NCBI GenBank assembly: GCA_036417435.1
Contig: CM070916.1
Span: 17,652,552 to 17,716,551 of the forward strand
DNA length: 64,000 nucleotides
From: Inia geoffrensis
Lineage: Eukaryota; Chordata; Mammalia; Artiodactyla; Iniidae
Direction of reading: 5' to 3'
Both the position numbers and the translations under genes were made by a program. Below are positions 36,057 to 46,785 of the stretch, piece after piece (position 1 is the stretch's first letter; each line of letters starts with the position of its first letter). Under the pieces are notes generated by a model. The model saw only the letters and a list, made by a program, of their open reading frames with translations. It was not told the origin of the DNA and made no database searches.

Positions 36057-38669
36057 GAGGGTGCTTCATGTAAGTTGAATGCTCTTATATTTGCATTTAA
36101 AACTAACACTGCACCATATAAAGATGAATGGTATATTTCATGCTAATAATTTAACATGTTAATTTTTTCTTTACTTAGACTGACATTAAATAGCAACAAC
36201 AACAAAAAACACTATGACATCAAGAGAGACTGTGGAAGAAAGGAAAAAGATTTATATTTTAAAACCTTTAAAGACACTTTTCTCCTGTTTTTTAAGCATG
36301 GATCCCACATTTTCCTTTTGCAATGGCCCTGCAAATTATAGAGCTGGCCATGCTCAAGGGCTAATAAGTGCATCGTCCATGGTACAAAAAGAGGCTGCAT
36401 TAAGTGTCCACTCCAGGGAAGAAAATCAGGCAAGAACACTGTTCAAGAGCTCAGCCTTTAAAGGGCAAGTGACTACAATCGCTGGGTACATGTGTGACAG
36501 AGCCTACAGGCATCCCTGGAGCTGTTCCTTTATCATGACTGGTCTGCAAGGTTGCCTTTAGGAGGAAAGTCTACCAGCACTCAACACATCCCTCTCACAC
36601 ACCCCCACACCCCCTGCTTTCCCCCCACCTGGGCATCACTGTGCTATGACCACAGAGACCAAAGGTAATCAGGTTGGAAAGCAGTTATGAGGGAACAAAG
36701 TGGCAATATTTCTTTTTCAAATAAATGCATAATAACATAACCAAATGCGGATGTATTTCTTCAAAGAATATCACTGAGATTTGGGCAACCTATTTGCCCC
36801 TAGTTAAAAATAAAATAAAACAGAAAGCTCTCAAGGGCTCAAAGGACATCTAAAACCACAGAACCAGCGATCAGTATATTTTGACATGGGGAGGAGGGTT
36901 AAGGGAAGCTTGCAAAGGTCAGGAATAAACCACCTTTGAAGATAGGGTAGAGGTGAGTGAGTCACTTTTTCTCCAAGTATAGGTTACCCAAATGGAGCTT
37001 ACACTGTCTCTTCAGTTATCAATGGACAATTGTAAGAATTTCACAAAAGTCTGGGTACAGTTAAACTCACAGTTGGGATTAGAGCAGGATTTACAATTGA
37101 AGAGGTTTAAAAATTTTCCAATTTAATGAAATATCAGTTTGGTATAATTAGGAAGGGAGGAGCAATAAACAGCTTAACGATTTTAGCTAACAATCATACA
37201 TCAGGCACAAAGCAGAAAGGGCAGACTCTTGAGGACTGTCTATGAAAAATGGAAGAAGGAAGACACAGCTGTTATAATTAAATTACTTATGTTTTCATTT
37301 TCTCCCTGAAAGTGAGCACTAAGACCAGCCACTCTAAGATTAGACACGATGCTATCTTTCCATTTTAGTTGCATTGCATTGCATTTCAATCACCTTTTCT
37401 TCATACCAACTCCTCCACACACAGAGCCTGTCCATCACGGAGATGAACTTGTTTGGCTTATTGTCCATAAAGCCCAGGCTAGCTGAAAACTATTTTGGTT
37501 CCCTTACTCAAATCAGATTTCAACTTTGATTTTTCAAAGGTTAATAGGTTAGTACAGTGGTCTGTTGTGTCAACAGGGCCCTGGAAAAAAGTTAATCGTG
37601 AAAGCAATACCAAAAGGTCAAAAGGAAGAGATTGAAAATGCTATAATAAAGAAATTACAGAGTCTGTTACTGTTTTTTTTTTTTTTGAGGCATTTAATTC
37701 AAATGCAGAAGCATGACAGATATAATAAGATAGTATTGCGCAATGTGGTTGCTGAAGGGGAAAAGTGACATAAGACTTTAGCAGGGCAGAGAAACAAATT
37801 TCAAAAAATGTGAACAATCATTATTTCAGCACCAAAGAATTTGAATCCCTGAGCTTCCATCAGCGTGTAAGAGGGATTAATCTTCTGTTCACATGGTGAA
37901 TAGAACAAGGTGAGGTACAGAAGTCGAGGGCAACCCTGGAACAATTTTCTCCTATCTGCTTCAGACTTAACCATTCTGTCCTTAGTCACGTCATTGGGGC
38001 TCACAAAAGTCACAAGTAGCATTATGGGGACCTCAGCAAAGGAGAGGGTATGGCGGTATTTTTACACGGTGAATGGCAGTGTGTGTGCATGATGGGGATG
38101 GAGGGGTGCATTCCTTCATGGTCTTAAGAGGTAAAGACAAAGATAATGTTTGTGTGACATGCTGGTATAGTAAAGTTTCCCTTATGCTGGCAAGAGACTT
38201 GGCATTGACCCCTGAATCTACTTGTCTTTCATAAAACAAGAAGATAGCTTAAGGAACCATGGGACTCTGGTACAACATTCTTTTTATAATTTCAAAGGTT
38301 CCAAAGAAAAAAATGAGGTAATAAACCTTAACCACAAGAGTAAACAGCAGAAGATGAAAACCTAACACCATAAAATATATAATAAATATAACTTGATACA
38401 TAAATAATATAAGAAATATGAATGACTAACTCTTTAAAGTAAAAACAAGGACAAAAAACACAAAGTTGGTTCTTTTTTTCACACAGTTTTCTGGGATTTC
38501 CTTTTTTCTTGGTGGAAACTTGCTGATCAACAATTTGAACTGAACACCTGCCCAAGAGAAAAAATAGTAGATGATAAGGTGCTGAGCACATTTATTACAC
38601 TTCCCAACTCAAACACTTCTAATGGCTCCCCACTGTCTGTGTAATTAGATAAAGACAGCTCACCAAAAT
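36057..38669. other. Gene-free interval
   Basis: Unique sequence. A short patch at 36285-36360 ('ccacattttccttttgcaat', 'ggccctgcaaattatagagc') resembles an ancient repeat I cannot name. Short frames have no recognisable product. Confidence 0.45.
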
Positions 38670-38990
38670 CTACATCCTTTACCTGTTGCTGCATAACAAA
38701 TGACCACATCTTAGGGGCTTAGAACAACACATATTTATTATCTTATAGTTTCCGTGAGTCCAGGGTTAGGAGTCCAAGCACAGCTTAGCTGGTTCTCCGC
38801 TCAGGGTCTCACCAGGCTGCAATCAAGCTGTTGTCCAGGGCTGAGTTCTTACCAGAGGCTCAGCATGGAAAGACCCACTTCCATTCTCCCTGGGCTGTTA
38901 GCAGAAATGGTTTCCGTGGAGGCTGCAGGATTCATGATTCATGGCAGCTTGCTTCTCCAGAGCCAGGGCTGGAGAAAGGGAATTTAGTCT
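38670..38990 (-). repeat. LTR remnant, probable ERVL-MaLR class
   Basis: 'cctgttgctgcataacaaat', 'cttaggggcttagaacaaca', 'agcttagctggttctccgct', 'accaggctgcaatcaagctg' follow the order of an antisense MLT-type LTR. No internal genes. Subfamily unassigned. Confidence 0.5.
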
Positions 38991-39189
38991 CTCCAAAATG
39001 TGCTCCCATTCTACTTTTTAGGACTTCCTCATCCCTGCCACTTCTCTTCTAGATGTAGTTTTTATTTAATATTTCAGGAGAGCTGGACCTCATGTTATTA
39101 CCTGAACACTTCCTTCAATCCTCAGCCTCCGTACTTTTATATAGACTGACCTCTCTTCCTGAAAACCCTCCTTAAAAACACCTACCTTC

Positions 39190-39301
39190 TTTTTTGGCCG
39201 CACTGCAGGGCTTGTATCATCTCAGTTCCCCTACTAGCGATTGAACCCAGGCCACGGCAGTGAAAGCATCGAATCCTACCACTAGACCACCAGGAAGCTC
39301 C
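39190..39301 (-). mobile_element. CHR-type SINE, old form
   Basis: TTTTTTGGCCGCACTGCAGG at left, 'cgattgaacccaggccacgg' (B-box area) and 'actagaccaccaggaagctc' at the right. Possible imperfect TSD CACCTACCTTC / CATCTACCTTG. Confidence 0.82.
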
Positions 39302-39777
39302 TCTGACATCTACCTTGGTCTAAATCCTACCCAAAGTCCTTCTCAGATGTGTGCTGTATTCCTTTTTGAAATGTTAACACTTTGCTAATATTTCCCATGA
39401 AAATTGTCAATCCTGACATGTATTTTTGGTTCATTTCAGAGGAATCAACATTAAGAAGCCCTGGCTGCTGTCCAAAAGGTACATCCCAAGAGGATCATTG
39501 GTCCGAGGGCTGAGCCTCAGACTCCAGAACAGATCCCTACTTTACTACTCCTTTTCTTTCTCTTGATTTCCCAGGCTTGTTTTGTTTTTGCATTACGGCT
39601 GCACGTCACCTCCTCAACTTTATGTGGATGCCTGGCAGTCCAGATTGTCATGTGATTGGTTTTCCAAATACTTTCTCTGCTGCGAGTTAAGGCTGCCCTC
39701 CCCTGCTAGGAATTGCTCTCCATCCAATCCTCCTCTCCAGGGAAATGCTGGTCCCTTTATTCAGGAATTGCTGTAAC

Positions 39778-39950
39778 TTTAGACTATAAAAATCACCTGG
39801 AGAAAGCTTGTTAACATGCAAAAACCTGGAACTTACTCCCAAAGTACGTATCAGTACATCTGTTGTGGGCTCCAGAAATGAACATCTTTTAAAGCACCAT
39901 AGGGGTCTCTGATGCAGATAATCCACGAGCATACCCTGAGAACAAAGGTT
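39778..39950 (+). repeat. MER5A-type hAT-Charlie fragment
   Basis: 'aaaaatcacctggagaaagcttgttaacatgc' and 'ctgatgcagataatccacgag' match the MER5A order, diverged. Confidence 0.6.
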
Positions 39951-40039
39951 GTACCCATTCAACCCACTTTCTAATTTCAAACTTTTCTCAAGGTTGCTTC
40001 GTCACAATCTCAATCTCAATCTCAGCAGATGATTTAGCC

Positions 40040-40135
40040 TCTGGTGGTTCTCAAACTTTTCTTTATATTATAATCACCAGGGCAGCTTATAAAAATCCCA
40101 ATTTCCAATCCACTTCCCATACCAATTAAATCAAA
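40040..40135 (+). repeat. MER5A-type fragment
   Basis: 'ggtggttctcaaacttttct' then 'taatcaccagggcagcttat' and 'aaaatcccaatttccaatcc': the left half of a MER5A copy. Confidence 0.5.
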
Positions 40136-40144
40136 TCTTCCTTT

Positions 40145-40505
40145 GGGGTTAATTATTTTTTAATCAAAGTATAAATACATACAGTATTTTTACACAGGTT
40201 TTAAGTATCCAGTTCAGTGAGTTTTAACAAATGTATTCATCTCAGTAACCAACATCTTAATCAAGATATAGGACATTTACATCAACCTGGAAAGTTTTCT
40301 CTTGCCCATTTGGGTCAACCCTCCTCTCCTTCCAGAAGCAACTACTACTGTAATTTTTATCCTCATAGATGTTGATGATAATGATGATGATGATGATTTT
40401 TGCCTGATCTTGATGGAATCATACAAAGTGCATTCATTATTTCTGGCTTTTTTATTTTTCTCAATGTAATGCTTTTGGAATTCAGCCATGGTTGGCATGA
40501 GTATT
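40145..40505 (-). repeat. L1M 3' fragment, antisense
   Basis: 'aatcaaagtataaatacata', 'gagttttaacaaatgtattc', 'atcaagatataggacattta' and 'tgatggaatcatacaaagtg' are the old L1M 3' pattern. It carries a (GAT)n run at 40376-40397. Confidence 0.6.
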
Positions 40506-42229
40506 TTTTAAACTTTTTAAACTATTTACAATGTATAGTCAACTTTGAGAATCAAAATTTATCCTAATCATTTTCAACTTTGTATGGTGTGTTAACAAGT
40601 TTGACAAATGAACAAAATGAGGTTTAAAGAAAGAAATTATACAGCTTATAAAGGTAGGAGCCAGAATTCAAACACATGTTTATTATTTGCTGAGTCATAC
40701 CTCCCAGCTAGTATTATCGTGTCATGTTCTTGTCCATTAATTATACCACTTCAATCTTTTCTTCACCATTGGCTTTTATATTTCCCTCACTCTACAATAA
40801 TGCTTAGGGTTTCTCTAACCTAAAAATAAGTAAATAAATAAAATCTTTCTTTTAAACATGTCAGCCTTCAAGCTACATCCTTGTTTCTTTCTTCGCATCC
40901 CTCCTAATTCACTCATAACTTCCCGCTTTACTGCTCTACCCACTGCACAAACTAGCTTCAGCCCCTACCACGTGACTGAGCTGTTCTCGGGCCAGCAGTG
41001 ATTTCCTAATTGCCCCATTCAGTCTTTCAGCTTACTGTTCATTCTGTTAAATTCTTGGCCACTCTTTCCCCACGTCCTTTTTCATATGTTCAACTGACTG
41101 GACAGAGGCCAGAGGGAGACAGCGTAGTCTCAACTAGTAACTAAAACCTATTTTAGTATTAATCAAGGTCAAATGAGGAATCAGATTCATGGTTATAGTA
41201 ATAATTGCCTAACAACAGTAGGCAGTTGTAATAGTCCACTATACACAGATTGATGGTGCGGCGAGATCCAAAGAGGAGAATATAAACTCCTCACTCGAGC
41301 TAGAGACAATTTTGTTGATTAGACAAGACTAAAGTTTTAAAACCATTGTAGTTTATCATACTATTAGACAGTTTCAAATGAATACATGCTAGACTGTATG
41401 GTACATACCATAAGTACAGTAAGTGTTCAGAGAAGAAAATATATTTCTGGGCAAAGATAGTCACAGACTAGTGGTGTATTTTGTTAAGATTCAAGCCAGA
41501 AAGATGAGACGGGAGGGATGGTCCAAGCCGAGGACCCTGCACCAGCAAGGGCCAAGTGCTCATTTTCTTGATGATGGTTTTCTCCATTCCCTGGCTTTTC
41601 TATATGACATTTTCTTTAGTCTCCAATCTCCATTCCCCCCTGCTTCCATCGGTTACCATACTTCACACTAAAGCTCCTCCTGGGCAGACTGGGAGCCCCA
41701 TGCCTAGCTGTGCCCATCCACTAGCTGTACTGACTGCTTGGGTTTTACCCACCTAGAAGACCCATGCCACCTTCCAGATTATACTGGGATTGGGTCTAAG
41801 GTTGGACAACCTAGTCAACCTCTTTCCTAATATTCTCTAAATTCCCCAGAAGAGCCTCTTTTCAAAGAACATATCATTGTGAAAACATTTAAAAATCATC
41901 AAAAGGTGTTCACATAGAAGCATAGCAGGGGACTCACATTAGCACAGCAATATCATACATAGTCTTCTAAGCAGCTAAGCTTGGAGTTTCTCTTAAGTTT
42001 TCAAAACTGAGATCCCTTTAATCTGGAACTGACCTGCCCAACCTCTGCTTTTCCTAGATGGAGAACTAGAAAGGGAATTTCCTCTCCCACCTAATTGAGT
42101 TGCTTTCCAAACACTACAATTCAGGTCTCAAACTTCGGGTACTCTCTCTGCTGTACCATAAAGTCTTCCTCTGCACTGAAGAAATCTGGAAGGCATTGCA
42201 ATAGCTGAATTGGTTGCCAGGTACAGATC
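40506..42229. other. Gene-free interval
   Basis: Unique sequence with no recognised repeat or coding signature. CCACGTGACT near 40967 includes an E-box, of unknown meaning. Confidence 0.45.
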
Positions 42230-42244
42230 AAAACCTTGCTTTTA

Positions 42245-42434
42245 GGGCTTCCCTGGTGGCTCAGTGGTTGAGAGTCCGCCTGCCGATGCAGGGGACGCGG
42301 CTTCATGTTCCAGTCCGGGAAGATCCCACATGCCGCGGAGCGGCTGGGCCCATGAGCCATGGGCACGTCCGGAGCCTGTGCTCCGCAACGGGAGAGGCCA
42401 CAGCAGTGAGAGGCCCGCATACCGCAAAAAACAA
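42245..42434 (+). mobile_element. Cetacean CHR-type SINE, short form with internal deletion
   Basis: Head GGGCTTCCCTGGTGGCTCAG. Near 42358 the usual CCGCTGAGCCTGCGC step is missing (about 13-15 nt) compared with the other short copies. TSD AAAACCTTGCTTTA at 42230-42243 and 42435-42448. Confidence 0.93.
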
Positions 42435-42577
42435 AAAACCTTGCTTTATCTAAACAACACATCTTCACTGAGCCATCCATTTTAAAGGCATTAGAAAAAA
42501 AGTTAACCTTTTTTCTTTTTTAAATCAAGACAATTCATCTCATGAGAGTACTGCTATCCTACCAAGATGTATCATAT

Positions 42578-43121
42578 TGTGGCCAAAGTTACAAAAAAGC
42601 CTGACAAGGCCACGAACGGTGTTTCAAAATATAAGTTTTATTATCATTCAGGTGTGGTGAGACCAACATACCAGGGGATGACTGCCATTGAACAGGTAGT
42701 TTGTTATACTCGCAGATCCCAAGAGGAGGGGGTACACCACACCTCAGGAGGTCACACAGGGAAGCACCAGTGTGGGTCAGGAGGCAGAAGGAGACGGGGA
42801 AATATGGCAAGAACCTTTACTGTGGTTTCCGTGGGAAGGACCAGGTGAGGCAGGGAATCAGGCTTAGGACTGGCTAGTTTGGATAATTTCAGCAGGCTCT
42901 GGGGAATAGGGGCTGACCCTAGTTGTCTGGTACCTGGTCCTGGGATGATTAGGGGAGGTGGATGGTGGGCCAGAGTGTGACAACCCAATAAAGAAGGTCG
43001 TTGGGCTATGGGCTCTGGATTGGTTGGCTTGCATTTGAAAGTACACTCTCTGATGGGTTTACTATCTCTAGGAATTGGCTAACTCTGGGAGAGGCCGTCT
43101 CTCCCCATCAGCAAAGCCCCA
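42578..43121 (+). repeat. Solo LTR of an endogenous retrovirus (probable)
   Basis: A 544-bp segment begins TGTGG and ends CCCCA (TG…CA with a short imperfect inverted repeat), flanked on both sides by the 5-bp direct repeat CATAT (42573-42577 and 43122-43126). A polyadenylation signal AATAAA lies at 42987-42992 on the same strand, as expected inside an LTR. No gag, pol or env is next to it, so it would be a recombination-derived solo LTR. The family is unnamed. The frames at 42567-42848 and the minus frames are not genes. Confidence 0.6.
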
Positions 43122-43126
43122 CATAT

Positions 43127-43985
43127 CAAAGCATCAGAATAAAAGAATAGAGATGGTTAATACAAATGGTCGGGAATGATGGGGAATGATAACCAGGGGA
43201 GAGGGAAATTGCAGGGCCCACATTATCACCAGTGCCTTTTTCCTTCCTCACTCAACCCTGAAGAAGAGAATAGTTGTAAGATGTTTACTCCTTCCTCCTC
43301 CTGCCTTTGGAGGATGCTACTTGAATCCGCCTTCTCTGCAGAGTCTCACAGGGCGTTTGGAGCAGGATGCTGTAAGATGTCAGTGCTTCCTAATTAGAGA
43401 AATTCTGAGTAGCCAGCTTATCGCGGAGCTAAACCCCGACCCCTGCTTCAGAGGAGCAATTGCAGCGCACTGCAGGTGGCACCTGTACTGCTCAAATAGC
43501 TATGAATCTAAACACTGGGATTCTGTTCTATTGGGTGCTCATTTTAAAGAAGGAAAAGCATTTCTGAATCTGGGCAAGACACCAATTTTAAAGGGAAGCT
43601 GAATTCTACCCTTATCTGAGTCTTTGACTTAGGGTTGGTAAAAGACTACTTCCAGATCCTAAATTTGAAGTTTAAAACATAGTCTAAATTAGTGACGTCA
43701 TTTTTCTAAGGCAAATTGTTTTAAAGACGCATAAACTATACCATTCTCTTTAATTAGAGATGTTTAAGATCTATCAGTTAGTATTTTATTTTCTTTTCTA
43801 TTTTCCTGGAAATGACTACTTTATTGGTGAGGACTTCAAGTTGTAATAAGAAACAATATTTATAGGTAAATATCAAAAGATAAAAAAGACAATTGCTCAT
43901 AATCACCTTGTTGATGGAGCCATTTTAGAGTGTTGGGTTAAAGCACATTGTTTTCTCATAGAGCAATGGCTTCCATCAAGTGGTC
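43127..43985. other. Gene-free interval
   Basis: Unique sequence holding the CRE palindrome at 43693-43700. The 138-codon frame at 43186-43602 has no recognisable domain; I treat it as chance. Confidence 0.45.
43693..43700. promoter_or_regulatory. Isolated full CRE palindrome
   Basis: TGACGTCA, the complete cAMP-response element, in unique sequence about 2.7 kb upstream of the CpG island. An 8-mer with CpG in the middle is uncommon in CpG-depleted mammalian DNA, but a single copy is weak evidence. Confidence 0.3.
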
Positions 43986-44121
43986 CAGCTACCAGCAGCA
44001 CGGTGCAGTCAGAACAGAGGGCTGATGACTTGGTTTTAACACAGGCCTCCCTGGCTGTGTGCTCAGGCTTGTCACCTGGACGTCTCTAATTCCCAGTGAC
44101 CTCCTTTGTAAAGTGAGACCA
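43985..44121 (+). repeat. MIR fragment
   Basis: 'ttggttttaacacaggcctc', 'ctgtgtgctcaggcttgtca', 'cctcctttgtaaagtgagac' follow the MIR order. A long CHR SINE is inserted at its right end. Confidence 0.6.
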
Positions 44122-44133
44122 TAACTATGGGTT

Positions 44134-44455
44134 CGTTTTTTTTTTCCAGTGTTTTTTTTTTTTTTTTAATATTTATTTATTTATGTATTTATGGCTGTGT
44201 TGGCTCTTCGTTTCTGTGCGAGGGCTTTCTCTAGTTGCGGCAAGTGGGGGCCACTCCTCATCGCGGTGCGCGGCCTTCTCACTATCGCCGCCTCTCCCGT
44301 TGCAGAGCACAGGCTCCAGACGCGCAGGCTCAGTAATTGTGGCTCACGGGGCCAGTCGCTCCGCGGCATGTGGGATCCTTCCAGACCAGGGCTCGAACCC
44401 GTGTCCCCTGCATTGGCGGGCAGATTCTCAATGACTGCGCCACCAGGGAAGCCCC
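44134..44455 (-). mobile_element. CHR-type SINE, long form
   Basis: T-rich tail, TTTATTTATTTATGTATTTA, GGCTGTGTTGGCTCTTCGTT, then the tRNA-like part ending with the complement of GGGGCTTCCCTGGTGGCGCA. TSD TAACTATGGGTT at 44122-44133 and 44456-44467. Frames on both strands are SINE translations. Confidence 0.94.
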
Positions 44456-44469
44456 TAACTATGGGTTTT

Positions 44470-45165
44470 TTAACAGAATTTTTTAAATTGTGGTAAAATA
44501 CACATGACATAAAAGTTGCCGTCTTAACCATTTTTAGACGTACAGTTGAGTGGCATTAAGTACATTCACGTTGTCATGCTCCCATCATTATCGTCATCCT
44601 CTGGGCGTGAAGACCTATGCCATCTTCCGAGAGCTTCACACACAACTGTTTCCATCTTTCAAAACTGAACTCTGTACCCATTAAGCAAACACTTCCCATT
44701 CCTTCTACTTCCAGCCTCTGGCAGCCACCAGTCTATTTTCTGTCTCTATAAATTTGACTACTCTCAACACCCCATGTAAATAGAATCATACAGTATTTGT
44801 CCTTTTAAGACTGGCTTGTTTTACTGAATGTAATGTCCTCAAGGTACATCCATGTTGTAGCATGTGTCAGAATCTCCTTCTTTTCTAAAGCCTGAATAAG
44901 AGTCCCTTGTATGTACATACTCCATTTTATTTATCCATTCATCCACCTGTGGACATTTGAGTGGCTTCCCCATTTTGGCTCTTGTGAATGACGCTGCTAT
45001 GAACATGAGTGTACAAATATCTCTTTGAATCTCTGACTTTGATTCTTTGGGGGATATACCCAGAGTGGAATTGCTGGATCATACGGTAATTTTATTTTTA
45101 ATTTTTTGAGGAACAATCATACTGTTTTCCATAGTAGCTGCACCATTTTACATTCCCAGGACTGG
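44470..45165 (-). repeat. L1M 3' region, antisense
   Basis: 'ttgtggtaaaatacacatga', 'ccatttttagacgtacagtt', 'ctctgtacccattaagcaaa', 'gaatcatacagtatttgtcc', 'aattgctggatcatacggta' in the order of an antisense L1M. Fully decayed. Confidence 0.8.
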
Positions 45166-45359
45166 ATATTTTTAAACGTCCTTTCCACATCTAAAATTCT
45201 AGGACCCAATACCTGTTTTTAAATAATCTCTCTAAGCCATTTCCTCTTTATACGGACATCTTGGTCACCAAGGGAAAATGCTCAAACATCTTTTACTCTG
45301 AAAGCTTCTTGTGATCTCTCTCTCTCTCTCTCTTACAACTGACTTATATTCCCTCATAG

Positions 45360-45525
45360 CACCCTTATTTTCCAGGGTCAAACCCTAATCACTCTTTAAA
45401 TTAACTGTTTATTTTTTTCAGGGATACGAGCTCCTGGAAGGCAGAGATCAAGTTTTATTCTTCTTTAGCTCCCCAGTGCCTGATACAAAATAATCGAGCA
45501 ACAAATGTCTGTTGAATGAATGTGT
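45360..45525 (+). repeat. L2 3' end
   Basis: 'gggatacgagctcctggaag' … 'agctccccagtgcctgatac' … 'aaatgtctgttgaatgaatg', the L2 3' terminus in sense. Confidence 0.7.
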
Positions 45526-46429
45526 GGACGGATTGGAAATAAATAGGATCAAATAATTCCAAACGAGGAATTGAGGAAGTGATTAAAAATAGTAAAATTG
45601 GAGAATAATTTTTCTCTGATGCAAAATATTTCCTGGGAGAGTCTGGGACTCAAATAATGATAAGCATACTAATAAAAATACCTAATATAGTGCAGTCCCA
45701 ACCATCAGCAAGGGAGGATCTTCTCACTTGGGCTCTAGGATGCCTAGTTTAACATTTTTGCTCCTGCAGGCTGGCCCCGCCCAGAGGATGGACTGGTTGC
45801 TTTAACGCCCATCAACGTGATAGCGCAAAAGGGACACTCAGTGCCCATTCACGGTGGAGCGGAGAGGGGGCTTTCTCCACGCGTCCCCATCAGGCAATAC
45901 AGAAAACTTGTCTCTGATGCTGTCAGGGACCTCAGGATCCAATGATTCAGAGCCCGGTTCTCTTGGATGGCGTAGCCGGGTTTCAGAGAAGGGAAAATGC
46001 TGTTCTCAGGTTATGGCAGGAGGGCTGCGTCCTAGATCTGGAGATCCCGACAGGTGCTCTCCCCACACAGCTACAAACTATTTTTACACCGCTTTGCTGA
46101 GCTGTGGAGGGCAGGCCTGTAATTGCATACAGTGAAAAGACCCTCCGGCGGAGGTCTCCCATTTAGAGAGCCGGAATTTAAGTTGCTTCCACCCTATACT
46201 AAATGAAAGGCCGTGAACTGTGGACAAGCAGGTGATAGTTCTGGACCCAGACGATAGGACCCGGGACCCCAACTGCCCTGGTGCAAGAGCCCTCCTGCCA
46301 GGCTGTGTTTGCTCCTGGGAATACTGCCCAAAGTGGATACTCCCTTTGGGCAGTTTCGCGCAAAACAGACATGGAGGATGTCCAGCGATCCCCGGGAGAG
46401 GAAGCCGCTATCCCTGTGTTGGCCATGAA
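45526..46429. other. Upstream flank of the CpG island
   Basis: Unique sequence becoming GC-richer to the right. No repeat or coding exon recognised. It may contain upstream promoter elements, but I see no decisive motif. Confidence 0.4.
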
Positions 46430-46785
46430 AGTGGGCGAGGGAGGATGCTGTCCTCTGCCTGGTGGGCGGGACCGGGGCGCACCTGCTGCGTGGGCTCCGA
46501 GCGGTGGGAGGGGCAGGGGCGGCGCGCGGGCCTCTGCTCCGACTGTCCGGCCGCCAGGGCGCAGCCGCGCTCCGACGGCCACTCGGGGCGCACGGCGGCC
46601 GCGCCTGGGGTGCCAGGTGAGCCGCGGTCTGGCGGGAGCGGGCTCCGCGGGCGGGAGGGAGCCGGGTATGGGGGACCTGCGCTGATCCGGGAGCGGGGAC
46701 CCAGGCTGCGGGACGCCCTGAGCCAGCGGGAACAGAGCCTTCCGGCACGGGCACGTCTCTGCTGCAGGACCAGGTGAAGGCAAGA
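46430..46785 (+). promoter_or_regulatory. CpG island, probable OXGR1 promoter and first exon
   Basis: CG dinucleotides are dense here and scarce in almost all the rest of the window outside SINEs. GC-box cores (GGGCGGG near 46464, GGGGCGG near 46516, GCGGGCGGG near 46647) suit a TATA-less promoter. Two donor-like sites on + follow: CCAG|GTGAGC with GT at 46617-46618 and CCAG|GTGAAG with GT at 46774-46775. It lies 4.3 kb upstream of the OXGR1 coding exon on the same strand with no other gene between, so it is the best candidate promoter. It could instead serve an unannotated noncoding RNA, including on the minus strand. Long open frames on both strands here (up to 266 codons) come from GC richness and lack of stops; I do not call them genes. 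Confidence 0.6.

Noticed and set aside
43186..43602. 138-codon frame just after the solo LTR
   Set aside because: No recognisable domain, not continued in neighbouring frames, no promoter or polyadenylation context that singles it out.
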